From positions 1,736,001-1,800,000 of the forward strand of contig JADKGW010000001.1 in assembly GCA_016722075.1 (NCBI GenBank): a stretch of DNA of 64,000 bases, read 5' to 3'. The stretch comes from Candidatus Kouleothrix ribensis (GTDB lineage: Bacteria; Chloroflexota; Chloroflexia; Chloroflexales; Roseiflexaceae). The position numbers and the translations under genes were made by a program. Shown piece by piece: positions 7,446 to 16,454 of this stretch (its first letter is position 1; each line of letters begins with the position of its first letter). The notes beneath the pieces were generated by a model that made no database searches, was not told where the DNA came from, and saw only the letters and a list, made by a program, of their open reading frames with translations.

Positions 7446-10106
7446 CTACTCGGCGCGCAGCAGGCGCGGCTGCCCGATCGCTGTGCGCAATGCCTGCTGG
7501 AGCTGATCGAGCGAAAATGGTTTTTGAATGAAGCCCGACGGCCGCTCGCCGACGAAGCGCCCCTCTAGATCGTGCGCGCTATAGCCACTGGCAATAATGA
7601 TGCGCATCTCGGGCCAGCGCGCACGCACACGCAGCAGCGTTTCCAGCCCATCGGGCGGCGGCATGGTCATATCGAGCAGCACGCACTGGATCGCAGCGGC
7701 ATGCGTGTGTAGCTGTGCTAACGCCATTTCGCCGTCAGGTGCGGCCAGCACCTCAAAGCCCAGCCGCATGAGCATGCGCGCCGTGACATCACGCACCATC
7801 GGCTCATCGTCCACCACCAGGATCAAGCCGCCGCCATGCCAGTCGGCGCTACTCTCGGGCGGCACAGCGGCAGTATACGGCAGCGCCGAGGCAGGCAGCA
7901 CGATCTCGAACCTCGTGCCGGCACCCGGCGCGCTGCTGACACGAATTGCGCCGCCGTGGCGCTGCACGATCCCTTGCACCGCCGCCAACCCAAGGCCGCG
8001 CCCGGTAAACTTGGTTGTGAAGAACGGCTCGAAGATCCGCGCGCTGGTCTGCTCATCCATGCCGCAGCCGCTGTCGGACACTTCGATGCACAGGTAGTAG
8101 CCTTCGGCCAACGCCGGCGCGCGGTAGGTGCCGCTCAAGAGCGTGCGCTCGATCCAGCGCCGCTCGGCTGCCACCGTGATCTGGCCAGGCGCCTCACCGA
8201 TCGCCTCGGCCGCGTTCAACACCAGGTTCAGCAGGAGCTGGCGGATCTGGGCCGCATCGCCCTCGATCAGCGCCGGCTCGGCCTTGCAGTGGCACACGAG
8301 CTGGATGTGGCGCGGGATCGACGCATTAAACAGCGGGGTCAGCTCCATTATCAGCTGGTTGAACTCGATCGGCTGGGTCACAAAGCGGCCCTGGCCGGCG
8401 TAGGCCAGCATCTGGCTGGTAAGCTCGGCGGCCCGGTGCGTCAGTGTCTCGATCTGCTCCAGCGCAGTGTAGAGCTGCGGGCCAGACTCGCGCATCTCGC
8501 GCGCCAACGTCGCGTTGCCGAGGATGCCCATCAGCAGGTTGTTGAAATCGTGCGCAATGCCGCCCGCAAGCAGCCCCAGGCTTTCGAGGCGCTGCGTCTC
8601 GAGCAGCTGGCGCTCAAGTGTCAGCCGGTGCTCTTGCGCGTCTTTCAGCGGCGTGACATCGCACAGCACATCGTAGTAGCGCACAACCTGTGTGCCTGGA
8701 ACATCCCATTCGTTATGCCGATACAGGTGAATCCAGCGCAGTTGCCCGCCATTCGCTATGATCCGAAACTCCAGCTCGGTTGGCGGCAGGCCCGGCTCAG
8801 CGCGATCAAGTGCCGCCAGGCTCGTGCGGTCGTCGGGATGCACGATCGCCGGCCAGCCGCCCAGCGCGTCGAGTGCCTCCGCGCTGTAGCCGGTGATACG
8901 GCTGACCGCGCCGGCCGACCACTCGCGCAGCTCGTGCCCGCCAGGCTCGACCCGCACAGCGTAGGCGTAGTCGGAGGTCAGCTCCGAAATAATCCGGTAG
9001 CGCTCCTCATTCAGCCGCAGTGCGGCAGCGCGCTGCTCGAGGGCCGAGGCCATGCTATCGACCGATTGGGCCAGCCGCCCTAGCTCGCCGCGATCGTGCG
9101 GCCGTGCGCTGCGCGCCGTCAGGTCGCCGGCAGCCAGCTGCTCGGTTACGCGCACCAGCGCCGCAGTCGGGTGAACGATCAGCCAGCTGCCACCCAGCCA
9201 GATCGCCGTCGCCACCAGCCCGAGCACCAGCAGCAGCTCGCCGACCTCAAGCCAGAAGGTGCGATCGACCGGCGCGAACACTACCTCGCTCGGGATGCCC
9301 ACCGCAACGGCGGCCCGGTCATCTTCTAGCGTGCCTGGCAGCGTTGCAAAGGCAAACAGCCGCGCGACCCCATCGCCGCCGACGGCGGTAAATGTACCGG
9401 TTGGGCCGGCCGCGCGCATCTCGAGCAGCTTCGGCGCGTGGGCCGCCGGCTTACCGACCCAACGCTCGGGGTTGGGGTAGCGCACCAGCAATGTGCCGTT
9501 GCGGTCGGTCACGGCAATGATCGCGCCCGGTGGCAGCTGTGCGCGCCCGGCCACGGTGTTGAGCCACGACAGATCGATCGCGGCGGCCAGCACCGACGCG
9601 ACACGCCCCGACGCGTCGAGCTTCGGGCAGACGGCATAGATCACCGAGCCGCCTGTGCGCGGGTTGATCTCGTAATCGCTGATCAAGAACGTGTTGCGCT
9701 GGAGCACGGCGCGAAACCAGGGCCGATCGGCCGCCGACTGAAGCTGGGGGGCCGGCGCGCCGCTACAGCGCAGCCTGCCGTCGGGATCGAAGCTGAGCAG
9801 GTTGGCATACACTTGATTCTGGCGCAGCACATCTTCCAGCGTCTTGGTGCATGCCATCGGGGCCGGGCGCTCGAGATCGGGCAAGTGCAGCAGCGCGATC
9901 AACAGCTGGCGGGTACTCTCGATCGTCTGCTGTTGCCCCTGAGCCACCAGCTGGGTCAGGCGCAGCGCGTCGGCTTGCGCGCCAGTGATCGCATCCTGGC
10001 GGGCGCGCACCGTCATATACATATTCACGCCGAACCATGGTACGATCGCCAATAGCAGCAGCAGAAACAAGCGTGGACGCAGGCCAGGGGCAAGCCGAGA
10101 TGTCAT
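7446..10106 (-). CDS. membrane hybrid histidine kinase (dCache-HAMP-PAS-HisKA-HATPase-REC)
   Basis: An 886-residue sensor. A transmembrane helix at 11-31 is followed by an extracytoplasmic dCache-like sensor (35-280: DRPWFRAVLQ, DYEINPRTGG, AIIAVTDRNGTLLVRYP), a second helix at 285-312, HAMP (312-365), PAS (368-490), a dimerisation helix with the phospho-acceptor His519 in GGIAHDFNNLLMGILGN, an ATPase domain (DSGCGMD, GRGLGLAAVQGI) and a C-terminal receiver (LVVDDEP, phospho-acceptor Asp812, QKPFS lysine). The HDFNNLL form of the H-box is typical of kinases with a fused receiver. AGGAG sits 8 bases before the ATG. No separate response regulator is adjacent, so phosphate probably leaves through an unlinked partner or the receiver is autoregulatory. 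Confidence 0.9.
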   Translation of the reverse strand: MTSRLAPGLRPRLFLLLLLAIVPWFGVNMYMTVRARQDAITGAQADALRLTQLVAQGQQQTIESTRQLLIALLHLPDLERPAPMACTKTLEDVLRQNQVYANLLSFDPDGRLRCSGAPAPQLQSAADRPWFRAVLQRNTFLISDYEINPRTGGSVIYAVCPKLDASGRVASVLAAAIDLSWLNTVAGRAQLPPGAIIAVTDRNGTLLVRYPNPERWVGKPAAHAPKLLEMRAAGPTGTFTAVGGDGVARLFAFATLPGTLEDDRAAVAVGIPSEVVFAPVDRTFWLEVGELLLVLGLVATAIWLGGSWLIVHPTAALVRVTEQLAAGDLTARSARPHDRGELGRLAQSVDSMASALEQRAAALRLNEERYRIISELTSDYAYAVRVEPGGHELREWSAGAVSRITGYSAEALDALGGWPAIVHPDDRTSLAALDRAEPGLPPTELEFRIIANGGQLRWIHLYRHNEWDVPGTQVVRYYDVLCDVTPLKDAQEHRLTLERQLLETQRLESLGLLAGGIAHDFNNLLMGILGNATLAREMRESGPQLYTALEQIETLTHRAAELTSQMLAYAGQGRFVTQPIEFNQLIMELTPLFNASIPRHIQLVCHCKAEPALIEGDAAQIRQLLLNLVLNAAEAIGEAPGQITVAAERRWIERTLLSGTYRAPALAEGYYLCIEVSDSGCGMDEQTSARIFEPFFTTKFTGRGLGLAAVQGIVQRHGGAIRVSSAPGAGTRFEIVLPASALPYTAAVPPESSADWHGGGLILVVDDEPMVRDVTARMLMRLGFEVLAAPDGEMALAQLHTHAAAIQCVLLDMTMPPPDGLETLLRVRARWPEMRIIIASGYSAHDLEGRFVGERPSGFIQKPFSLDQLQQALRTAIGQPRLLRAE

Positions 10107-10185
10107 GATGCTTTCTCCTGCGTTAGCCTTGCTGTATCACTCAGCAGCAGCCGCACCCGCAGCCTGGCGGGCGTCCCTGTGAACC

Positions 10186-10788
10186 TTATCGCATAATAAC
10201 CTTACCCTGATCTAACCGCTCAACCTGTGCGAGCGTTGCGATCGGGATACCCAGATCTTCGAGCGCGGCGCGGCCATGCTGGAACAGCTTCTCGACAATG
10301 AAGCCGGCCACCACGATCGTTGCGCCTGCGTCGCCCACGATCTCGGCCAGTGCCCGCGCAGTCTTCCCATTCGCCAGGAAATCATCGACCAGCGCGACAC
10401 GCGAGCCGGCAGTGAGGTAGCGGCCCGACACCGCCAGCTTGCTCTGGCCGCCCTTGGTGGGCGATGGCACCACGCGCGACAGGGCCGGCGTCTCGACGAT
10501 CGGGTCGTATTTCTTAGCATACACCATCGGCACGCCCAGGGCCAGCGCTACCGCCAGCGCCGGCGCGATCCCGCTTGCCTCGGCGGTCAGCACCATGTCG
10601 GGCGCAAATGTGCGCAGCCGATCGGCCAGCGCCCGCCCCATCGCCGCCATGAACTCCGGTTCAATCCGGTGATTGAGGAAATGGTCGATCCTCAGAATGC
10701 GCGTATCAACAACCGTCGCTTCCTCAATAATCCGCCGCACCAGTGGCTCGAATGGTGCATCGATCGCTAGACGTGGATCGCTAGTCAT
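10186..10788 (-). CDS. xpt: xanthine phosphoribosyltransferase
   Basis: A 200-residue purine-salvage enzyme that converts xanthine and PRPP to XMP in the cytoplasm. The PRPP-binding loop is RVALVDDFLANGKTARAL, preceded by LTAEASGIAPALAVALALGVP and KYD, and followed by FIVEKLFQHGR and the C-terminal LDQGKV. These features and the LRIDHFLNHRIEP N-terminus match the Xpt family rather than Hpt or Apt. The start at 10788 has GAGGAACGT directly upstream; the open frame extends 13 residues further but without a site. It lies 79 bases upstream of the hybrid kinase gene, on the same strand. No purine riboswitch consensus is visible in the leader. Confidence 0.92.
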   Translation of the reverse strand: MTSDPRLAIDAPFEPLVRRIIEEATVVDTRILRIDHFLNHRIEPEFMAAMGRALADRLRTFAPDMVLTAEASGIAPALAVALALGVPMVYAKKYDPIVETPALSRVVPSPTKGGQSKLAVSGRYLTAGSRVALVDDFLANGKTARALAEIVGDAGATIVVAGFIVEKLFQHGRAALEDLGIPIATLAQVERLDQGKVIMR

Positions 10789-10909
10789 ACGTTCCTCATT
10801 CACGCGGGTGTATAATGCCCAGCACAATCAAGCCAGGGTCGTTTTCGAACCCAGAGCTGCGGCGTGGCAGCTACACGCGGCCGGGTTACCTCCACTGGGG
10901 GCCGCGCAT

Positions 10910-10937
10910 ATTATACCAAAGATGCTGCGAACGTCTA
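10910..10937 (-). promoter_or_regulatory. extended -10 promoter candidate for xpt
   Basis: On the minus strand TGG-TATAAT (TATAAT complement at 10910-10915) is preceded, 16 bases upstream, by TAGACG (10932-10937). The leader to the xpt start would be about 115 bases. Confidence 0.55.
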
Positions 10938-11014
10938 ATGATTGGCCAGAGGTGCGGCGCTTGCTGTAGCGGCGCCGCGTCGATTGTGCGGGATCGAGCG
11001 CGCGGCGCATGCCG

Positions 11015-12271
11015 CTAGGCCAGGGCAGGTGCGGCCGGCTCGAACATGCTTGCGAAGCGCAGGTGGCGATGCCGGCGATAGTAGCGTACCAGCGCCGCGA
11101 GCGCCGGGTCGTGAGCGATCTCGCGTGTCGCCGCGAGGATCTGCGTGGCGGCCCGGCGCTGGCACTCGCCGAGCTGCTCGGCCGGCGCGCCATCGCAGCG
11201 CAGCCGCCGCAGCTCGGGTTCCCACGGCACACTACACACCCCGCGCGCCACTACGCCGCTAATATCGGGCAGCACCTGGCTGTGGCGCAGCCAGTTCAGG
11301 CCCAGGCAGAATGTCACGGCCGGGCCGCTCGCCCGCTCGATCGCCAGCTTGAGGAGTTCGACCTCGCGCCCAACCCCCAGGACGAACAGCGGCAGCTCGG
11401 CCAGGCCGATCCGCGCTGGCGCGCACTGCGGCACACCCAGCAGCTGCGCGAGCGCGTCGGCCAGTGGCGCGGCATGCCGGTCGAGCGGCACCACGCAGCT
11501 GAACACCCAGCCTAGCTCGGCCTGGATGGCCATGAAGCGCCGCAGCGTGGCGCCAATATCGGGGTAGGTGAAGTGATAGTCGTGCAGATCATCGACATGC
11601 ACGCCGTCGTCTTGCGCCGAGCCGAGGTACACTACACCGTGATCGGCATACAGCTGATCTTTCGCGCATTGCGGTGTGCCGATATCGCGATAGCGCTCGA
11701 TCGTGCGGATGTGCTCGACGATCTGCGCCTGCGCATGTGGGTGTGTCGCCAGCCGTAGCGCGCTGCCAAACGCCTCGAGCGCCGAGTCGTACGAGCCCAT
11801 GCGCAGGTGGCAGTTGCCCAGCAGCGTATGCACTTCCCAGTCGTCGGCGTACTGCTGGAGTGGTGCCACCAGGTGCTGGAGCGCGACCAGGTAGTTGCCC
11901 TTGAGGAAGTGAATATAGCCAATCTCGTAGTCGCAGGTGGCGTCGCTTGGCTCGAGCGCCCGGCAGCGCTCGAACGCGGCCAGCGCATCGTCGTAGCGCG
12001 CAAGCTCGAGCAGCACACAGCCGAGGTTAAAGTGCGACAAGAAGTCGCCCTCGAGCGATGCGACGACCCGAAACTCTTCGGCGGCTTTTGCAAGCAGGCC
12101 GTGGCGTTGGTAGTAGCTGCCCAGCGCGTCGTGCGCCTCGCGTAGGTGTGGATCGTGCGCAATCGCCCGCCGGTACTCTTCTACGGCTTCGCCGACGCGA
12201 TGAGCGCGCTCGAGATGTAGCCCACGCTGAAAATGGATGAGCGCCTCTTCTCGCTGATACTCATCGAGCAT
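11015..12271 (-). CDS. TPR-repeat protein with an uncharacterised C-terminal domain
   Basis: A 418-residue soluble protein. Residues 5-200 consist of about five tetratricopeptide repeats (for example AVEEYRRAIAHDPHLREAHDALGSY, broken here as AVEEYRRAIAHD..HLREAH; KAAEEFRVVASLEGDF; DALAAFERCRALEPSD; ALEAFGSALRLAT), a scaffold for protein-protein contacts. Residues 225-418 are a mixed alpha/beta region (VVYLGSAQDDGVHV, LPLFVLGVGREVELLKLA, VTFCLGLNWLRHSQ) that I cannot assign. TGGAGAAG lies upstream of the ATG. It sits between rph and xpt on the same strand, but the 217- and 226-base gaps argue for its own expression signals. No signal peptide. Confidence 0.75.
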   Translation of the reverse strand: MLDEYQREEALIHFQRGLHLERAHRVGEAVEEYRRAIAHDPHLREAHDALGSYYQRHGLLAKAAEEFRVVASLEGDFLSHFNLGCVLLELARYDDALAAFERCRALEPSDATCDYEIGYIHFLKGNYLVALQHLVAPLQQYADDWEVHTLLGNCHLRMGSYDSALEAFGSALRLATHPHAQAQIVEHIRTIERYRDIGTPQCAKDQLYADHGVVYLGSAQDDGVHVDDLHDYHFTYPDIGATLRRFMAIQAELGWVFSCVVPLDRHAAPLADALAQLLGVPQCAPARIGLAELPLFVLGVGREVELLKLAIERASGPAVTFCLGLNWLRHSQVLPDISGVVARGVCSVPWEPELRRLRCDGAPAEQLGECQRRAATQILAATREIAHDPALAALVRYYRRHRHLRFASMFEPAAPALA

Positions 12272-12488
12272 TGCCGCTTCTCCAAAGCTGAGAATCGCCT
12301 AGCCTCACGTTGATCCTGCGCACGCCGGTACCGGGTGGCATGGCGCCTACAGCACGCCCCGGCTCATGCAGCCAGGCATCGGCCGGTTCATGCATGCGTT
12401 GCCTCCGAGCATCTGCCAATCGGCTCGGCCCAGGCGTTGGGTATCGATTGCGCCGGCTGAGTTCCGCACACCCAACCTGCACGCGCTA

Positions 12489-13220
12489 TTATAGCACATG
12501 CACTCCTGCGCTGGCCAAAATCGCACGCTGCGCCGCCAGCAGCTGGGCGATCCCGCCGCCGGCCAGGTCGAGCAGCGCGCTCAGCTCGGCGCGCGAGATC
12601 GCCCGCCCCTCGGCGGTACACTGCACTTCGACAATGCCGCCGGCGCTGGTCTGTACGATATTGCAATCGAGCTCGGCCGCGCTATCCTCGCTATAGTCGA
12701 GGTCGAGCAGCGCTACGCCGCCAACATACCCGGCGCTGACCGCTGCAACCTGGGTGATCAGCGGATCGGCCGCCAGCCCAGCCCGCTGGCGCAGACGCGC
12801 CAGCGCTAGCGCCAGGGCCACGAAGCCGCCGGTGATCGCAGCGGTGCGCGTTCCGCCATCGGCCTGCAGCACGTCACAATCGATCGTGATCGTGCGCTCG
12901 CCCAGCCGGTGCAAGTCTACCGCCACCCGCAGCGCGCGCCCGATCAGCCGCTGGATCTCGTGCGTGCGCCCGCCCAGGCCATTGCGCTCGCGGCGGGTGC
13001 GCGTGTTGGTCGAGCGCGGCAGCAGCGCGTACTCGCCGGTGACCCAGCCTTGCTGCTTGCCCCGCAGCCAGGCCGGTACTCCCTCCTCGATGCTCGCCGC
13101 GCACAGTACGCGCGTGCCGCGCAGCTCGATCAGCGCCGAGCCTTCGGCAAAGCCGTAGCTATCGAGTGTGATCACCACCGGGCGCAGATCGGCCGGCGCG
13201 CGGCCATCGTTTCGACTCAT
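12489..13220 (-). CDS. rph: ribonuclease PH
   Basis: A 243-residue phosphorolytic 3'-5' exoribonuclease that trims tRNA 3' ends in a hexameric ring. Family blocks are all present: [19 protein letters not shown], the NxRxxRE-type [47 protein letters not shown] (the active-site segment, broken at [14 protein letters not shown]), and [15 protein letters not shown]. Length is normal. The start at 13220 has GAGGAG six bases upstream; nine further upstream residues are open but without a site. A near-consensus promoter precedes it. Confidence 0.93.
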   Translation of the reverse strand: MSRNDGRAPADLRPVVITLDSYGFAEGSALIELRGTRVLCAASIEEGVPAWLRGKQQGWVTGEYALLPRSTNTRTRRERNGLGGRTHEIQRLIGRALRVAVDLHRLGERTITIDCDVLQADGGTRTAAITGGFVALALALARLRQRAGLAADPLITQVAAVSAGYVGGVALLDLDYSEDSAAELDCNIVQTSAGGIVEVQCTAEGRAISRAELSALLDLAGGGIAQLLAAQRAILASAGVHVL

Positions 13221-13290
13221 GCAGGCTCCTCGTTGATCTATTCTCACGCGCAGTAGCTGTAGCAGGTGCCGCCACCGCGCGGACTGCCGG

Positions 13291-13319
13291 ATTATAGGAA
13301 CAAGCGCTCACTTCGTCAA
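13291..13319 (-). promoter_or_regulatory. sigma70-type promoter of rph
   Basis: On the minus strand TTGACG (complement at 13314-13319), a 17-base spacer, then a perfect TATAAT (complement at 13291-13296). The transcript would start about 65 bases before the rph start codon. Confidence 0.75.
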
Positions 13320-13365
13320 CCCGGCGGGCTGTCAGCCGCGCATCAGGCACGCTGGCATGTGGCCG

Positions 13366-13374
13366 TGCTATAAT
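13366..13374 (+). promoter_or_regulatory. extended -10 promoter candidate for the DUF697 gene
   Basis: TGC-TATAAT at 13366-13374 without a good -35 box. It is the best + strand signal in the 375-base divergent region between rph and the DUF697 gene; the leader would be about 215 bases. Confidence 0.4.
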
Positions 13375-13595
13375 TGCCGCGCTGCGGCCTTCGCGGTGGC
13401 TTGGAACGCCCAGCACGCCGGTAGCGTCGTATTCGGCCAGCTACCCACTGGGCGGTGCGCCGCACCAGAAAGCATCGCGACCGATACTCTGCGGGATGAT
13501 CGGGGCTTCCCCGCATGTGTCTTTCTGAATAATTCACCGTCTGTGTAATCAGTGCCGTTAGTAGATATGCCGGCACTAGCCGATGAGGTGCTACC

Positions 13596-14678
13596 GTGCC
13601 CAAGTGGAGCGACTTTGGGAATATTTTTTCGACCCTGCGCGAGATCGATGTCAATGCTATTCGCGACGAAGCCGATCGCCCGTTCAGCATCACTTGCATC
13701 GGCCATACCAGTGCGCTCGACGTGGTCGACCAGTTGTTGCACCACGGCCACGAGCGCTACCCCGTCGATGGGCCTAGCCCGCTCGAGCTAGTGCCACTGG
13801 CGCGCGCAGCCGAACGTGCCGCGCATCTGAATGCGGTCGATCTCCTGATTCTGGCGGTCGATGCGCGCACGCCGCTCTCGGCCACCGAGCTGGCTTCGTT
13901 CGGCCAGATCGAGACGCTCACCATTCCGTTTCTGGTGCTGCTGGCCTACGGCGATCAGCTACAGGCCGGCGAGGCGTTTCTCGCGCCAGGGCTACGCACC
14001 CGCACGGTCACAATCTTCGATCCGCAGGCGCTTGATGCCGCCGATAAGCTGGCGGTGGCGCTGCTGGGCCGGCTGCCCACCGAACTGCATCTGGCCGCCG
14101 CGCGGCACCTGCCCGGCCTGCGCGCAATCTTCGCGCGCGACCTGATCGGCAGCGTTGCGTTCACCAACGCCACCTACTCGCTTGCCTCGGGCCTGCCCGA
14201 GCAAATTCCACTGGTCAATGTGCCATTCGCCGCCGCCGACATCCTGGTGCTGACCAAGAATCAGGCCCTGCTGGTGTACCGGCTGGCGCTCGCGTATGGC
14301 GCCCCGCCCGATTTCCAGGCGCGCATCCGCGAGGTGCTGCCGGTCGTCGGTGGGGCTTTCCTGTGGCGCCAGGCCGCCCGCAGCCTGATCGGCCTCATCC
14401 CGATCTGGGGCTTGCTGCCCAAGGTCGCCGTGGCCTACGCCGGCACCTACACCACCGGCGTCGCCGCATGGCGCTGGTACGAGAGCGGCGACCTGGTGTC
14501 GACTGAGCAGATCAAACGCATCTCGAGCGAGGCGATCACGCTGGGCCGTCAGCGCGCCGCCGAGCTGATCGCGCGGGCGCGTGAGCAGAGCGGTGTCGCG
14601 CGAGTTGGCCTAGCCGAGCGCCTGCGGCGCCTGAACCCATTCCGCCGCAAACCGCGCGAGCTGCCTCCACCGCGCTAG
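13596..14678 (+). CDS. DUF697-family membrane-associated protein
   Basis: A 360-residue protein. Residues 1-165 look like a degenerate GTPase-like alpha/beta domain (FSITCIGHTSALDVVDQLL, VDLLILAVDARTPLS, IPFLVLLAYGD) without a P-loop. Residues 190-320 match DUF697: FTNATYSLASGLPEQIPLVNVP, written in pieces as LPEQIPLVNVPFAAADILVLTKNQALLVYRL, then two hydrophobic segments (VGGAFLWRQAARSLIGLIPIWG; PKVAVAYAGTYTTGVAAW). In other bacteria this domain is fused to Era-like GTPases. The start is GTG at 13596 with GAGGTG five bases upstream. Function unknown. Confidence 0.7.
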   Translation: MPKWSDFGNIFSTLREIDVNAIRDEADRPFSITCIGHTSALDVVDQLLHHGHERYPVDGPSPLELVPLARAAERAAHLNAVDLLILAVDARTPLSATELASFGQIETLTIPFLVLLAYGDQLQAGEAFLAPGLRTRTVTIFDPQALDAADKLAVALLGRLPTELHLAAARHLPGLRAIFARDLIGSVAFTNATYSLASGLPEQIPLVNVPFAAADILVLTKNQALLVYRLALAYGAPPDFQARIREVLPVVGGAFLWRQAARSLIGLIPIWGLLPKVAVAYAGTYTTGVAAWRWYESGDLVSTEQIKRISSEAITLGRQRAAELIARAREQSGVARVGLAERLRRLNPFRRKPRELPPPR

Positions 14679-14702
14679 GAGCGCTTTCCAGAGGTTCGTT
14701 GC

Positions 14703-14747
14703 AGGTTGGCGGGTTGATAACCTTCTAACTTTCTAACCTCCCAACCT
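14703..14747. terminator. imperfect inverted repeat, possible terminator
   Basis: AGGTTGGCGGGTT (14703-14715) and AACCTCCCAACCT (14735-14747) pair at 11 of 13 positions across a 19-base pyrimidine-rich loop. It lies just after the DUF697 gene and before murA. GTTGCAGGTTGGC also occurs at about 55066, so this may be a member of a dispersed intergenic repeat. Confidence 0.35.
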
Positions 14748-14794
14748 TCTAGAACCAGCAACGCATTTGGAGCCAGGCCGCACTAGGAGACTCT

Positions 14795-16078
14795 ATGGAG
14801 CGATTTATTATCGATGGTGGCCAGCGGCTGGCTGGCACGATCACGCCGGCCGGCAATAAGAACGCCGCGCTGCCGCTGCTGGCCGCCACGCTGCTGACCG
14901 ATCGGCCGATCGTGCTGCATAATGTCCCACACATTGGCGATGTGACCACCAAGCTAGCGCTGCTGAGCGCGCTAGGAGCGCGTATCGAGCAGCGTGCCGG
15001 CCATAGCTGGGCGATCAGCGCCGGCAGCGTCGGCGCGGCCGAGCCTGATGCCGTGCTGGCGCGCAAGATCCGCACGTCGATCCTACTGGCCGGCCCGCTG
15101 CTGGCGCGGCGCGGCTATGTCACGCTGCCGCGGCCGGGCGGCGACATGATCGGCCGCCGCCGGCTCGACACGCACTTCCTGGCGCTACGCGGGCTTGGTG
15201 CAGCGATTGAGGTGACCCCGTCGGAGTACATCCTGCGCGCCGACCGGCTGCGCGGCACCGACCTGTTCCTCGACGAGATGAGCGTCACCGCCACCGAGCA
15301 GGCCATCCTGGGGGCGGTGCTGGCCGAGGGCGATACAACGATCAGCAACGCTGCGTCCGAACCACATATTCAGGATCTGTGTACCTTCCTCAACCTGATC
15401 GGTGCGAAGATCGATGGCATCGGTACCAATATGCTCTCGATCAGCGGCGTAGCCAGCCTGCACGGCGGCGAGTTCACGATCGGCCCTGATTTTATGGAGG
15501 TCGCGTCGTTCATCGGCCTGGCCGCCGTCACGGGTAGCGCCCTGCGGATCGCCGGCGCCCGCCCGCGCGACCATCGCATGACCAGGATCGCCTTCGGTAA
15601 GCTCGGCGTGCGCTGGGCCGACGACGGCGACGACATTGTGGTGCCGAGCGAGCAGGAGCTGCGTGTGCAAGAAGATGCCCACAACGCCATCCCCAAGATC
15701 GACTCGGCGCCGTGGCCGGGCTTCAACCCCGACCTGATCAGCATCGCGCTGGTGATGGCCACCCAGGTGCGCGGCACCGTGCTGATCCACGAGAAAATGT
15801 TCGAGAGCCGGCTGTTCTTCGTCGACCGGTTGATCGCCATGGGCGCGAAGATCGTATTGTGCGACCCGCACCGCGCTGTGGTGGTCGGCCCTAGCCAGCT
15901 GTACGGCGAACCCGAGGGTCTGCCCAGCCCCGACATTCGGGCCGGCATGGCCCTGCTGATCGCCGCGTTGTGCGCGCAAGGCCGCAGCGTGATCTACAAC
16001 ATTGGCCAGATTGATCGCGGGTACGAGCGGATCGAGCAGCGCCTTCAGGCGCTCGGCGCACAGATTCAGCGCGTATGA
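14795..16078 (+). CDS. murA: UDP-N-acetylglucosamine 1-carboxyvinyltransferase (MurA), Cys-to-Asp form
   Basis: A 427-residue enzyme that transfers enolpyruvate from PEP to UDP-GlcNAc, the first committed step of peptidoglycan synthesis. It has the usual inside-out alpha/beta barrel length. The substrate-binding AGNKNAALPLL (Lys22, Asn23), the PDAVLARKIRTSILLAGPLLARRG region and PWPGFNPDL (catalytic Asp) are present. The active-site loop reads RPGGDMIGRRRLDTHF, so Asp117 stands where most MurA proteins carry the PEP-binding Cys (E. coli Cys115). That substitution is known to give fosfomycin insensitivity without loss of activity. AGGAG is 5 bases upstream of the ATG. Downstream are three small membrane-protein genes. 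Confidence 0.93.
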   Translation: MERFIIDGGQRLAGTITPAGNKNAALPLLAATLLTDRPIVLHNVPHIGDVTTKLALLSALGARIEQRAGHSWAISAGSVGAAEPDAVLARKIRTSILLAGPLLARRGYVTLPRPGGDMIGRRRLDTHFLALRGLGAAIEVTPSEYILRADRLRGTDLFLDEMSVTATEQAILGAVLAEGDTTISNAASEPHIQDLCTFLNLIGAKIDGIGTNMLSISGVASLHGGEFTIGPDFMEVASFIGLAAVTGSALRIAGARPRDHRMTRIAFGKLGVRWADDGDDIVVPSEQELRVQEDAHNAIPKIDSAPWPGFNPDLISIALVMATQVRGTVLIHEKMFESRLFFVDRLIAMGAKIVLCDPHRAVVVGPSQLYGEPEGLPSPDIRAGMALLIAALCAQGRSVIYNIGQIDRGYERIEQRLQALGAQIQRV

Positions 16079-16169
16079 TCGTCCATGCGAAGGAGCCTGC
16101 GGCCCCGCTACGCCCCACCAACGTGGGTACGGTTCGCAACAACCAGGGCGTGGCCGCAACAGATCGCCA

Positions 16170-16454
16170 ATGCAGATACGTCATATGATTGCCGGATTGG
16201 CCGGGGCCGGCGCAGCGCTGCTGGTGGCCCGGTTGCTGCTGCGCTTGCTGGCGGCCCGGCCCGACAACCCGGTGTTCGCGCTGTTTCTGGCGGCAACGTC
16301 GCCCCCGCCGGCGCTGGCGGCCGTGCTCGACGCCGGGCAGCCGCGCCTGGGTGCAACCCTGGAATTCTCGACACTCGCGCTCGTGCTGCTGCTGCTGGCG
16401 TTAGCGCTGGTGCTTAGCAGCGGCGCGGGCCGTGCCAATCGGAGAAACAAATAA
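16170..16454 (+). CDS. small two-helix membrane protein
   Basis: A 94-residue hypothetical protein. Two hydrophobic segments (about 6-26 and 67-84) flank a Pro/Ala-rich loop; the C-terminus is basic (GRANRRNK). It has no clear Shine-Dalgarno sequence at 16170; the ATG at 16185 is an alternative start. Its stop overlaps the start of the next gene (TAATG), which supports translation of this frame. I do not recognise the family. Confidence 0.5.
   Translation: MQIRHMIAGLAGAGAALLVARLLLRLLAARPDNPVFALFLAATSPPPALAAVLDAGQPRLGATLEFSTLALVLLLLALALVLSSGAGRANRRNK

Noticed and set aside
7836..9083. 415-codon + strand frame
   Set aside because: Antisense shadow of the hybrid histidine kinase, which has all catalytic motifs.
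10846..10868. tRNA T-arm-like GGGTTCGAAAACGACCC on the minus strand
   Set aside because: No acceptor or anticodon stem could be fitted around it; it lies in the xpt leader.
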